NCBI RefSeq assembly: GCF_002865645.1
Contig: NW_020194619.1
Location: 558,001-622,000 of the forward strand
From: Hyaloscypha bicolor E
Lineage: Eukaryota > Ascomycota > Leotiomycetes > Helotiales > Hyaloscyphaceae
DNA length: 64,000 nt
Direction of reading: 5' to 3'
The first letter of the stretch is position 1. Every line of letters starts with the position of its first letter. Under the pieces are notes generated by a model. That model saw nothing but the letters and a program-made list of their open reading frames with translations. It was not told where the DNA came from and searched no databases. The position numbers and the translations under genes are program-made. Below are positions 1 to 11,086 of this stretch, piece after piece.

Positions 1-492
1 TCAAGACGCATCATGCAACACATCTCTTCATATGACAACTACCTCACCACTTACCACTTGAGGTCCCCCGCAGTACGACTCCGATACTCCTTTCTCTCCA
101 CCACAAATCACAAGTGGCCAACAGACTGACTACAGAAAGTTGCTTTTGTCCGAAGTTTCCGATTGGGCAAAAAACAGCCCCGAAAGTCAATATTCACATG
201 TTCTGATGCACTTGCGAGTTACTTCTGTATCATTGGTTCTCAAAACAACATGCCATGGCTTTGTGGATATGGTGAAAAGATAATAGTCGGCGTTATCCTC
301 TCTCCCATGGTGCCGGCCCCTTAGGAGTGACATTAAGTCCGACCATTATCAAAAAGGCGGACCGGTCCAACGTCATGCATTTTCCGGAGATGATGTTTAG
401 TGCATTTGACGAAGTCCGACTAATTGATCTTCTTAACTAAGCCTCATATCCCCAATTCGAGTGAAAGCTTCCAGATTCCAACTTCAAACAGA
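1..492. other. Upstream region of the SDR gene
   Basis: No convincing coding region is visible. The stretch is presumably promoter and 5' leader of the reductase gene that starts at 493. I see no tRNA, repeat or recognisable regulatory site. Confidence 0.5.
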
Positions 493-1639
493 ATGGAAAC
501 CATCAAGTCCAAAGTCCAAGACGTCGCCCACGGGGACAAAACCATGGAATCTTCAGGAAAGGGCAAAACGGTTCTAGTCACAGGCGGTTCTGGTTTCGTC
601 GCCGCGCATATCCTGAATTCCTTCCTCTCTCGAGGCTACAACGTCAAAACCACAGTTCGGAGTGACTCAAGCGCTGAGAAGATAAAAAAGTCACACGCCA
701 AATATCTCTCTCAGATCTCATTTGCCATTGTGCCCGATGTAGCTACACCAGGTGGTCACGATGAAGCCGTGAAAGGTGTTGATGGAGTGAGTCCTCGTCT
801 CTCATATCATTTCCCCAAACCACAAATTGATATTGAATGCTGCGCAGGTAATCCACACAGCCTCCCCCTTCCAAATGAAGGTCGAAAACAACGAGCGAGA
901 TCTTCTGGACCCGGCAATCAAGGGAACAATGTCAGTTTTGACATCCATCCAAAACCACGCTCCCAACGTAAAGCGTGTAATCATAACCTCCTCCTTCGCA
1001 TCCATCATCGACATGAACAAGAACCCGCGGCCAGGATACACCTACACCGAAAACGACTGGAACCCCGTGACCTACGAGGAAGCCGCCTCTTCCTCCGCCT
1101 CTGGAGAAATAGCCTACTTGGCCTCTAAGACTTTGGCCGAGAGAGCAGCATGGGACTTCGTTGCGAAAAACAAGCCGAATTTTCAGCTGGCGACGATATG
1201 TCCGCCCATGGTTTATGGACCTGCGTTTCACACCATCTCGAGTTTGGAGCATTTGAATACCAGCTCGGCGGATATTTATCGCCTGATGAATGGCTCAGAG
1301 AAGGCGGTCCCGAAGACGCAATACTATGCGTTTTGCGACGTGAGGGATGTGGGGGAGGCGCATGTCAGGGCATATGAGACGCATGAGTCGGCGGGACAGA
1401 GGTATTTCTGTACGGCTGGGGGCTATACATATCAGCAGGTTTGCGATATTATCCGAGAGGACTTTCCTGAGAAAAAAGCATTGGTTCCGGAGGGCGAGGC
1501 TGGCGATCCAGTGGATAGGTATAAAGTTGATAACAGCAAGATAAAGAAGGAATTGGGGATGACGTTCAAGGATCTTAAGACTTGTATCGATGATCAGGTC
1601 AGAGAGTTCATTGAGATTGAGAAGAGGGCGAAAGCTTGA
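493..1639 (+). CDS. NAD(P)-dependent extended SDR reductase (dihydroflavonol-4-reductase-like)
   Basis: Exons 493-786 and 848-1639 flank a 61-nt GT-AG intron and give 361 residues. The N-terminal Rossmann motif is VTGGSGFVAAHIL and the catalytic Tyr-Lys pair lies in YLASK of the second exon. These are the marks of the extended short-chain dehydrogenase family that includes dihydroflavonol reductases and yeast GRE2-type methylglyoxal/ketone reductases. The likely reaction is NADPH-dependent carbonyl reduction; the substrate cannot be read from sequence. A second in-frame ATG at 544 (MESSGKGKTVLVTGG) would give 344 residues, closer to the usual family length, so the first 17 residues may be untranslated. 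It converges on the C1-THF synthase gene. No biosynthetic partner genes are adjacent, so a stress or general metabolic role is as likely as a secondary-metabolite role. Confidence 0.85.
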
Positions 1640-1927
1640 GGTGAAGGCCTTGCTTCTGGGAATTTGAGATGGCTTGGTACAAAATATAGTGGATTTGCGA
1701 GAACTAGGAACCAGAAAAATTCGTTTTCATTTCATCGTTCTAAGCCCTGGGTTGATCAGGAAAGGATAAATCTATAGACTTTTGACTTTCCGCCAATTAT
1801 CTGTAACGCCGCTGTTGAAAGATGCATAGACGCACGTTGAATGTGCTTTTGCCGCCAAATGCTGTTGAACAAGCAATATGTAAATCAAGGGATTCAAGAG
1901 AGAGAGAGTGATATTTCATCCTATCGC

Positions 1928-4900
1928 CTAGAAGAGACCATCGATTTCTCCAGTCTCAGTATCTACGTCGACATTGAGATAGCCTGGAGCTGTGGGTAGA
2001 CCTGGGATGGTCTGGATATCGGCAGCCAAAGCATAACTGCCAAATGTTAGTAATTACTCAAGATCGAAGTTGAAATCGGCTTACAGATAGCCAGCACCAG
2101 CAGCCAGTCGCACATCTCTGATCGGAACAGTGAAGCCAGTTGGGGCTCCCTTGAGATCCGGATCATGAGAAAGTGAGTATTGCGTCTTAGCAATGCAGAT
2201 TGGCAAATTGCCAAAGCCCTGTTTCGTATACGTATCCACCTTTTTCTGCGAAATCTCGCTGAATTCAACCTTAGCAGCTCCATACATTTGCTTGCCAATA
2301 GCCTCAATGCGGGTCTGGACATCTCCATCCAGAGTATACAGAAGCTTGAAGTTCTTCTCTTTCTCACTTGCTGCAATGACACCCTTGGCGAGGTCGACAG
2401 CTCCCTTTCCACCTTCAGCCCAGTGGTTGGCTGGGATCGCATCTTCAGCACCGGCAGCGATAGCCTCCTCTCGGATGACCTCGATTTCAGCCGCGGTGTC
2501 AGTCTCGAATTTGTTGATAGCAACGACGACTGGCACGCCAAAAGATCTAGCGTTGGAGATATGCTTCCTCAGATTAACACAACCCTTTCGAAGGATCTCA
2601 ACGTTCTCTTCTCGGTAGACTTGGTGGAGGGGTGCACCAGGAGCAATAGGAGGCCCGCCACCATGAACCTTGAGTGCTCTGACAGTAGCCACAATAACGA
2701 CAACATCAGGGATGAGTCCTGAAGACCTGCATTTGATGTTGAAGAATCGCTCTCCTCCCATAGTGAAGTCGAAGCCGGCCTCAGTGATAACAAATCCGGC
2801 CTTCGTGCTGTGGTCCTCATCAGCTTCAGTACCAGCAAGCTTCAGAGCAAGTTTGTCAGCCAATACTGAACTAGCACCAATACTAATGTTTGCGAAAGGG
2901 CCAGCGTGAACGAACACAGGAGTTCCTTCCAAAGTCTGCATCAAATTGGGCTTGATGGCATCTTTCATCAGGGCTGTAAGTGCACCACCCGCTCCAAGGT
3001 CGTCGCAGGTAACAGGATCACCACTCTTAGAAGATCCGATAACCATCCTACCCAAGCGTTCTCTCATATCATCGAGATCGTTGCTAAGAGCAAGGATAGC
3101 CATACACTCGCTGGCCACAGAAATATCAAACCCGGTCTCCCGGGTCTGTCCCTTCTCAGTGGGAGCAGTACCAATAGTGATACCTCTCAAATGGCGGTCA
3201 TTGACATCAAGCACTCGCCTCCAAGTAATGGTAGATGGATCAATGTCTAGTCGGGCGAACCGATGAATCTCGTCCTCCGTGAGCTCATCAGGGTTCGTCT
3301 TCGTGATCCCAAGCTTCTTCAGACGTCGAAACATGATCGGCTGGAACTCGCGCTTGCCCTTCTTGGCAGGCACAAGACGCTTGTAAAGAGCTGCGTCTTT
3401 CTGAGTGTTCTCGTGGAACATCCTGGTCTCAATAGCAGCTGCTAGGAGATTGTTTGCAGCAGTAATCGCATGAATATCACCCGTTAGATGGAGATTGAAT
3501 TCATCCATCGGAATCACTTGACTGTAGCCTCCTCCAGCAGCCCCTCCCTTAATTCCAAAGGTTGGTCCTTGACTCGGCTGGCGAACATTTGCAAATGCAA
3601 TTCGGTTCAAGTGGGCTCCGATTGCTTGTGTGATTCCCATGGTCGTTGTTGATTTGCCCTCACCGAGCGGCGTGGGTGTGATGCCAGTGACAACAACATA
3701 TCGTCCATTGCGGCGGTGCTCAAGGCGCTTGAGTAGGCCCAGATCTACCTTGGCCTTATAAGCACCATATGGCTCCAGCTCATGGCCAGCAATCCCAACT
3801 TCCTTGGCAACACGGGTGATCTGCTTTGGATGTTGAGCTCGGGAAATGGCAATATCTGAGGGGACGGGACTCTGCAACTTGAGAGGTAGGGGCAGAATAG
3901 CCCGAGCCTTTTGTCGCTCAAAGTACATCGTTGCCGAGTCTACAACATTCTGCAGAAGCATGGCGACAGTCATTGGCCCAACTCCACCGGGAACTGGAGT
4001 GATATGTGAGGCCACTTCGGAAGCGGACGCAAAGTCAACATCACCGACAAGTCTCTGGCCCGACTTCTTGGTTTCGTCAAGTAGGTAATTGGTCCCCACG
4101 TCGATAACGACAGCGCCCGGCTTCAGCCACTCCCCTTTGACAAAGCTTGGTTTCCCAATGGCTGCCACTAAGACGTCTGCTTGCTTAATGTAATCTTCCA
4201 GTCCCTCGGTTTTGGAGTGGCACACGGTGACTGTTGCATCGGCGTTCTTCAGGAGATAGCTGACGGGGCTTCCTACAATATCACTGCGCCCCAGAACCAC
4301 AGCATTCTTTCCCTTGAGGTTTACGCCACTTTCTTGTAACAAGACCATGACACCCTTGGGCGTACAAGGGGTGAAAAGAGGTCGGCCCCCACGTTTGGCA
4401 AGCTCTCCAATGTTGTTCGCACCAAAACCATCAACGTCCTTCTCATCTGCAACAGCCGAGGTCACTTCATATTCGGAGATGTGTCCAGGAATTGGAAGCT
4501 GGACAAGAATGCCGTGGACCGTTGGATCATAGTTCAGACGGGTAATCTCTTCGACAAGTTCGGCTTCGGTGACCGTATCGGGGTAATGGAGGAGTTCGCA
4601 GTCGATGCTTGCCTATAGCGGTTATTAGTATAACAGTAGTACCTTGTAGAATATAGTACCGACCTCATGGGCTGCCTTTAATTTCATGCGAACATAGGTT
4701 GCTAAATGCCGTCAGCCGATTATTATACTTAACTAAAGTATATGTACATACTCGAGTCTGATCTATCGCCGACTGTGGTTTCGAATATTAGTGACGATGT
4801 CTAAACAGTGGATGCTTAAGTCACCTTGGATGATCTTGAGGGAAGGCTTGTATCTTGGATTGGTCTTCTGGGTCTCGACGATTTCGGCATGAAGCTTCTC

Positions 4901-5278
4901 ACGGATCTTCTTCGCAATGGCAGTGCCATCAATCTTGGTGGCCGTCATTGCGATTGGAGTGCTTGAGAAAGCCCGCTGTTGGGAGGTGTATGGGGAGGAG
5001 GAAAAGGAAGACGGAGCGGTGATACAGGTGGGGTGGATGAGAGCTGATCGACACCGATGCAGAATTCGGCCCCGCGATTTGGAGCTGTGCCTGGCAGCCA
5101 CACCGGACAAGGCTGAGCCACTGAAAAAAGATCTTAAGGGCTTCCGGGCGCACGAGGACCGAGGAACAGTGATCCCTTTTGCGGCGAACAGGGACGTTTG
5201 AGGGAGGTGGGCAACCGATCGCATATGGAGAGATGACCCTGACAGTGAGCTGCTGTAACGCCGCAGCAACATGAGCAT
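1928..5278 (-). CDS. MIS1: C1-tetrahydrofolate synthase, trifunctional (probably dual cytosolic/mitochondrial)
   Basis: The enzyme interconverts one-carbon folates through methylene-THF dehydrogenase, methenyl-THF cyclohydrolase and formate-THF ligase activities. Exons (minus strand) are 4825-4948 (or from 5278), 4752-4772, 4664-4701, 2085-4612 and 1928-2036. From the ATG at 4948 the product is 939 residues, normal for ADE3/MIS1. The dehydrogenase/cyclohydrolase domain contains KDVDGF and [14 protein letters not shown]. The ligase domain carries the ATP-binding [13 protein letters not shown]. The C-terminus ([14 protein letters not shown]) is supplied by the last exon. The same frame stays open upstream to an ATG at 5278, adding 110 residues without any Asp or Glu and ending RAFSSTPIA, a typical mitochondrial leader. 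Two starts, giving mitochondrial and cytosolic forms, are therefore inferred. The 21-nt and 38-nt exons are small but restore the conserved YVRMK block. It is divergent from eIF3i. Confidence 0.93.
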
Positions 5279-5686
5279 CCTGCGGCGGGGTGTGGTGAAG
5301 GTTTCCTCTGTCGGTGTGATGTGAGCGCGCTGAGTGGTGGACCCAGCACTTGGACGTGTCACTAAATGACTCCCTTTTCAGTACAAGCGAGGAAGAACCA
5401 AAAATATACGAATTGGCCATGGGCTCATGGTTGCATATAAATCAAAACTCTTCCGGTAGATCCAGAAGCACTCGGGCGCCGTTCCATCCTCAATGGCCAG
5501 ATTGAGAGCGCTTTTTTTCTTCTCGAGTGAGAGGTCCGATCCAGTACTGTTCTAGCGCTCGATTCTCATTGGCTGAATTCCTCCACACACATTTTGATAC
5601 TGACGAGAGGCAACGACGCGAACTTTTTAAAACGAAGCACTTCGCGCATTTCTTATCGCGACATCACCAAATATTGAGTCGCAAAC
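5279..5686. promoter_or_regulatory. Divergent promoter between C1-THF synthase and eIF3i
   Basis: About 0.4 kb separates the upstream start of the C1-THF synthase (minus) and the eIF3i start (plus). It must hold both promoters and both leaders. I recognise no specific factor site. Whether 5279-5420 is transcribed decides if the long mitochondrial form can be made. Confidence 0.45.
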
Positions 5687-7069
5687 ATGAGGCCAATATT
5701 ACTGCAAGGACATGTAAGAGTTGGCAGCACATATTGAATCCATAAACATGCTAACACCCGCACAGGAGCGAGCTTTGACTCAGATCAAGTGCGCACAATC
5801 GAGGACTCCATGCAACTGCTTCATACTGATGCTCTTCTAGGTACAACAGAGACGGCGATATAATCTTCTCGACCGCGAAAGATCAGCACATCTGCGCCTG
5901 GTTCGCCCATAATGGCGAGAGACTGGGGACATATCACGGCCACCAAGGAGCCCTCTGGACGGTGGATGTAGATCCAACAAGTACATTGATCGCAAGTGGC
6001 GCAGCAGATAATACGGTCAGATTATGGGAGATCAGGAGCGGGAAGTGCTTGAAGGTCTGGGAATTCAACACTGCGGTCAAGAGAGTCGAGTTCAACGAGG
6101 ATGGTTCACAACTGTTGGCCGTTACCGAAAAGCGAATGGGTTTCCTGGGAACGATCGAAGTAATGGACATTAATCTGGACCCTGAGGCGGAGCAGTCTGA
6201 TGAAAAGGTCTTGACCATTACTTGCGAGGAGTCGAAAGCTACTGTGGCCGGATGGAGTTATTTGTCGAAGTACATCATTGCTGGCCATGAGGACGGGACT
6301 GTCTCCCAATATGATGCGAAGGTACGGCGGCCCTTGATTGGTATTGAGGAATATCTGCTGATAAGAGCTAGACTGGAGAGCAACTTGACAACACCCAGAT
6401 TCACGAGCCAGACATGCCCATTACGGATCTCCAGTGGTCTGCTGATCGGACCTACTTCATTACTGCATCGAAGGACAAGACCGCGAAGGTAGCGTCCTGC
6501 CGACTTTTTGATATCATGGCTTTGACTAACCCTATTTCCATAGCTCATCAACGCCCAAGACCTTGAAGTTATGAAGACTTATGTGGCAGACACACCGCTG
6601 AACAGCGCCTCAATTACCCCCAAGAAAGACTTTGTCATTCTCGGTGGTGGACAAGATGCGATGGGCGTTACTCAAACCGACGGTATGTGATGCCAAGCCG
6701 CTTTTCTCCTTGATATTTCTATTCATCCAAGCACGCCTTTTCATCTTTGTTTGCCTTTCAAAACACGCTCTAACTTATCAAAATAGCTCGACAAGGAAAA
6801 TTTGAGGCTAGATTCTATCACAAGGTATTCGCGGAAGAGATTGGTCGAGTCAGAGGCCATTTCGGTCCCTTGAGTGAGTTCCTCTGAACCTTGACACATC
6901 CCGAGTAGTCTTTAATCATTCTACAGATTCCGTTGCCGTCGACCCAACCGGAAAGAGTTACGCAAGTGGAGGAGAGGATGGCTATGTCCGAGTTCACCAG
7001 TTCGACAAAGGTTATTTCGACTTCACGTACGAGGTTGAAAGACAGGCAAAAGCTCAAGGGCAAATGTAA
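5687..7069 (+). CDS. TIF34: Translation initiation factor eIF3 subunit i (WD40 protein)
   Basis: This is the WD-repeat subunit i of eIF3, a cytosolic scaffold subunit that binds eIF3b and eIF3g. The start is MRPILLQGH at 5687, the invariant N-terminus of the family. Seven exons begin near 5687, 5766, 5841, 6372, 6544, 6788 and 6927 and end in the family's C-terminus ([11 protein letters not shown]). Joined, they give about 338 residues, the normal length. WD repeats are visible, e.g. [29 protein letters not shown] and [15 protein letters not shown]. The first exon encodes only nine residues and the second about eight, so ab initio prediction may miss the true start. The exon edge near 6787-6788 may be off by one base. 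Confidence 0.93.
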
Positions 7070-7590
7070 AGTGTTGTCGTGTGGTTTGTTGCATCTTGAG
7101 GCGTTCTGGTTCGTCATTAAAAGGCTGGCAAGAATGGAATGGCCGCAAGATCTAGCTATTCTATGATCAACGAATAGACTTCATATTGAACACATTTTAC
7201 TGACATGTGAGACCTTGATTGCTGGGGAAGTATGGCTTCGAAGTCTGCCCCTCATTTTAGCGGAAAAGCTCCTGAAGATGATTTGTCAGCCAGGGTTACC
7301 CCGCTATCGTCATGAATTTGGCGCGAACGACAAACTCGATTATCTCCAGGAAGGAAATAACATAAGCTGGCGGATACTGATACTGATTCTCACATCAGGG
7401 AAATTGCTGATAGCCCTAAGATCTAAAAGGCTTACTTTCTGGCAAATTCAGGCTATATCGAGCACAGAACTTTGATTTTAAAGCTTTTGCCCCATATCCT
7501 CTTTCCGGGTTTCCCGGTCGACCAGCTCTCTCCCTCCCCAAAAGTCAATTTCCCTCTCTCCCTTAATCAATCAAAGACAGATCGACAGAA
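7070..7590. other. Intergenic, eIF3i to quinone oxidoreductase
   Basis: It contains only short open frames without codon structure. The last 100 bases are pyrimidine-rich (CCTCTTTCC- and CTCTCTCC-type runs), as is common just upstream of filamentous fungal starts, and probably form the core promoter and leader of the next gene. Confidence 0.5.
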
Positions 7591-8864
7591 ATGAGTTCAA
7601 CAATGCGAGCAGTTGGTATATTTCCCCTCTTTCCACAATCCCCGAAACAAGCTACCAACACACCCAGATATCAAAACCGGCAAAGGCGCCGCCACAGCCC
7701 TTTACATCACTGACATCCCCAAACCTACCCCATCCAAAGGTGAAGCCATTGTAAAAATTAAAGCTTTCGGTCTAAACCGTATGGATCTTTTGCAGAGAAA
7801 TGGCCAGTACCCTGTTCCTCCTCAGGCACCGAAGACACTTGGCGTGGAGTTTAGTGGTATCGTTGAGAGTTTGGGGGAGGGGTGTAAGGATGGGTTTAAG
7901 GTGGGGGATGAAGTGTTTGGATTGGCGTAAGTTTGTCCTTTGAGAATTTTTGTCTTTTCATTGGGTATGAGCGAGTTGTAAAATTGGGACTTGTTCGAGG
8001 AAGACCTGTCATGGGAGCATGCTCCTTGCTTCATTCCCATATTTTCCGAGCCAAGCACACTGACTTCAATCTTATTTTATAGGTATGGCGGTGCCTATGC
8101 GGAATTCATTGCAGTGAGCACTCACATGCTTCTCCACAAACCTCATCACCTGAATTGGGATGAGGCGGCGGGAGTTCCGGAAGTTAGTGGCGTTTGAATC
8201 TGTCCTGGTGTTTCACATGAGTGAGCTAATGTAGAAATAGACTTGGATCACAGCCACCCAAGCCATGTACCTAGTCGGTAGTTTCGAAAAAGGGAAGAGC
8301 ATCCTCTGGCATGCAGGCGCCTCCAGCGTCTCCATTTCTGGAATACAATTGTCGAAAATCGGCGGTGCGAGCAAAATCTATGTAACTGCTGGATCTCAGG
8401 AGAAGATCGATTTCTGTGTGAAAGAGCTTGGTGCTACTGCTGGCTTCAACTACAAAACGCAGAATTGGTCGGAGGAGATCCTGAAAGCTACCGATGGCAA
8501 AGGAGTTGATGTCGTCGTCGACTTTGTCGGCGCGAACTACTTCCAAGGAAACCTCGACGTCGCGGCTCGAGATGGAACTATTGTCCACTTGGGAGCGATG
8601 TCTGGAACCAAGCTACCGAATGGTGTTGATATTGGTGCTTTTGTTCGGAAGAGAATTACTTTCGTGGGAAGCAGTTTGAGAAGCAGAGACCTTGATTACC
8701 AGGGGAAGTTGAGAGATACGCTGGAAACTTATTTGCCCCAGTTTGAGGATGGGACGTTCAAGATTTATGTTGATAAGGTCTTCCCTTGGGAGAAGATTAT
8801 TGAGGCACATGAGGAAATGGAGAAGAATACTTCTCAAGGAAAGATAATCTGCACTATATCTTAA
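7591..8864 (+). CDS. Zinc-independent quinone oxidoreductase (MDR family, PIG3/zeta-crystallin type)
   Basis: Exons 7591-7615, 7668-7926, 8083-8182 and 8241-8864 encode 335 residues, typical for NADPH:quinone oxidoreductases of the medium-chain dehydrogenase superfamily. The N-terminal GroES-like fold holds GLNRMDLLQRNGQYP and GVEFSGIVESLG. The nucleotide-binding half has HAGASSVSISGIQLSK, where AxxGxxxxxxxQL is typical; the usual AxGGVG-like loop is replaced by AGASSVS. The zinc-ligand cysteines of alcohol dehydrogenases are absent. The FNY segment after the conserved GAT, and GKGVDVVVDFVGANYF, are family marks. It should reduce quinones or enals using NADPH in the cytosol; the true substrate is unknown. 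Confidence 0.88.
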
Positions 8865-9873
8865 GCAGAGGCACGTTAACATGTCAACATGTCGGGCCTG
8901 GTGTGCAGCGTAGCTTTTGTTAACTTAATGGATGCAAGAGGAGCTGAACCGTAGTCAAGGGCCGCAAGTTGAGAAAATGAGAAGTAAATGTCGTCTTTTA
9001 AGATAGGATATCAAGGATGAATAGCAATGGCCAGCTCAACTTTGGTCAGATGAGTGTGTGGATGTTCAGAGTCTCCTTGGCCAGTTCGTTCACTTAATAG
9101 TCAACTAGTGCTAAGTTCAATGCCTGTTGTTTGTCAATCTCGGAATGAAGTGTACCAGGGAAATAAAACCCGACATCCAGCTTTCCATCCTTGTAATTGG
9201 GTTTTCTACCAATAACAGTTTCGCCTGATACTGAAAGAATAATTAAAGAGGAAAGTAAACTCTGGCTGTTAAAAAGAATTGTACTTGTCGATTCCCCAAT
9301 GCTTGGGGTGGCATCAAAATGACTGGCAATGAGGTCCAAAGCATATCAATGTCAATATGATTAACAAGGGGCCGAAATCTCTACAAATAATGAGAGGCTT
9401 CTAGGAGTTTAGAGCAAAGTCGAGACGTTTTAATGAACAAAGTCTCAGTTCCTTGAAAAGTATAATTGAGGAAGTACTTGTGGGACTAGCGTAGACCGGT
9501 TCCTCAAACAACCATGGATACTCTGCCTGTGGTATTCCTCGAGTCGTCACAAGCATCAGCCTCGTAGCCTTGCCTCATTCCATTGAATTAGGCTCCGAAA
9601 CCTGGGGTGAATACAAAGGCATCCTTTCTCGCTTGACCCCACTCTTTCTTCGGATTTAACTATTTTTCCGAAGTGATATTGAGTTTTCATGTTCTCTTTT
9701 GCTTCAGTTTAGTTTTCTGCGGAGAGCCTGGTGAGTGACGTGGTTTGCACAAGTCATCTCACAGCCCACCAAAGGACGCTTGGCCATCGGAATCGCGTCT
9801 TCTTTGCCTCGACCTTTCTTTGCCTCCACCATAACACCACCTCCTCAAGACCCTTTCGCATACGACCGACAAG
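8865..9873. other. Intergenic, about 1 kb, no gene recognised
   Basis: One 81-codon frame on the minus strand (9094-9339) has no recognisable similarity and no family motif. The last 200 bases, upstream of UBC12, contain a possible 5'-leader intron (GTGAGTGACG near 9731 to CTCACAG near 9767). Otherwise nothing is evident. Confidence 0.4.
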
Positions 9874-10638
9874 ATGTTGAAGATATGGTCGATGGTAAGT
9901 CATGCCCCCGGCATACTCAGGCTCTTATCGAGTGCCTACTGTTCCCCGTCATGACAGATGCTAACTTGCCTCCAGAAGCAGAAGCAGCAGCAGGATGCTA
10001 ACGCAGATGCTGCTGCAGGAACCAAGAGAAAGAAGGTGACCGCGGCACAACTTCGAGTCCAGAAAGGTATGTCTGGTCTGATTGCATCTTGTTTCCGCCT
10101 CAAATCGTCTCCCCTCTGACCTTCGCGCACCAGATCTCTCCGAACTCTCATTACCCAGCACCATGAAAACCGACTTCCCAGACCCTGACGATACCCTCAA
10201 CTTCACACTCACCATCGAGCCCGACGAGGGCATGTATAAGGGTGGCAGATTTCACTTCACATTTGCGATCAGCCAAGGTTTCCCGCATGAGGCACCCAAG
10301 GTCAAGTGCACACAGAAGATTTACCACCCGAACATCGACCTGGAGGGCAACGTGTGCCTGAACATCTTGAGGGAAGACTGGAAGCCGGTGCTGAATCTAC
10401 AAGCCGTTATTGTTGGGTTACAGGCACGCTCTTCTAACCTCCCCAAGTCTGTTGAAGCAAGCATGCTAACTACAAGGTCTAGTTCCTCTTCCTCGAGCCA
10501 AATGCCTCAGATCCCCTGAACAAAGAAGCAGCGGAGGACTTGCGGTCCAACAGAGAGGGCTTCAAGCGCAACGTTCGGTCAGCTATGGGAGGTGGGGCAG
10601 TCAAGAACCAGACCTTCGAGAGGGTTTTGAAGACATGA
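9874..10638 (+). CDS. UBC12: NEDD8-conjugating enzyme Ubc12 (E2)
   Basis: Ubc12 accepts NEDD8/Rub1 from the Ula1-Uba3 E1 and transfers it to cullins. Exons 9874-9894, 9976-10066, 10134-10423 and 10483-10638 encode 185 residues. The N-terminus MLKIWSMK is the family's E1-docking extension. The E2 core has [20 protein letters not shown] with the catalytic Cys in NVCLNI, followed by [10 protein letters not shown]. The third intron (10424-10482) begins with GC rather than GT. It is placed there because the reading frame and the conserved GLQ/FLFLEPN junction require it, and it has a good branch site (GCTAAC) and a CTAG acceptor. Neighbours are unrelated housekeeping genes. Confidence 0.92.
10424..10482 (+). 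other. GC-AG intron in UBC12
   Basis: The donor is CAG|GCACGC, the branch site TGCTAACT and the acceptor GTCTAG. The reading frame and the conserved GLQ|FLF junction fix both ends. No GT donor in the vicinity preserves the conserved residues. Confidence 0.75.
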
Positions 10639-11086
10639 GCAGATAAGGGGGTTTAGTAGGACATCGGAGATACATCATCTAGACTTGCACAGCCATACGA
10701 GCTTCATGGCATAATGAGGCGTTCATATTTGGAGGATCCGGAAGATGGAGTAAATACAGGGTGGTCTCGTGCCTTCCAGAGAAGCGTCGTAGAAATTTGA
10801 TTCCTCATGCACAGCATACCTTGGTGTTTTGAGATCGACAGTTAATCTACTCCGAAGAATGTCCCCTTTATTTAGACTTGCATTGAAAGAGTTGTGAGAA
10901 TTATTACTCCTCGTGGCAATATCCCAGCTTGCCTCCACATTGCAAAATCAGGCCAAGCTCAATTCGTCTCGGTCCGTGATCGGCTCAGAGCTCTGAATTT
11001 TTGCCAAAGAGTCACCCTCACAAATAAACACAACCGTTTTTCTCTTACCACAAACACAACCACAGCCACTCCACTCTATCACTCAA
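10639..11086. other. Intergenic, UBC12 to ILV5
   Basis: It holds the 3' end of UBC12 and the promoter and leader of the ketol-acid reductoisomerase gene. The last 60 bases are CA/CT-rich. I looked for a Leu3-type CCGGNNCCGG site, as expected for branched-chain amino acid genes, and did not see one. Confidence 0.45.

Noticed and set aside
4763..5420. Other open frames over the C1-THF synthase leader
   Set aside because: They are alternative-frame shadows of the Ser/Arg-rich leader and its upstream region.
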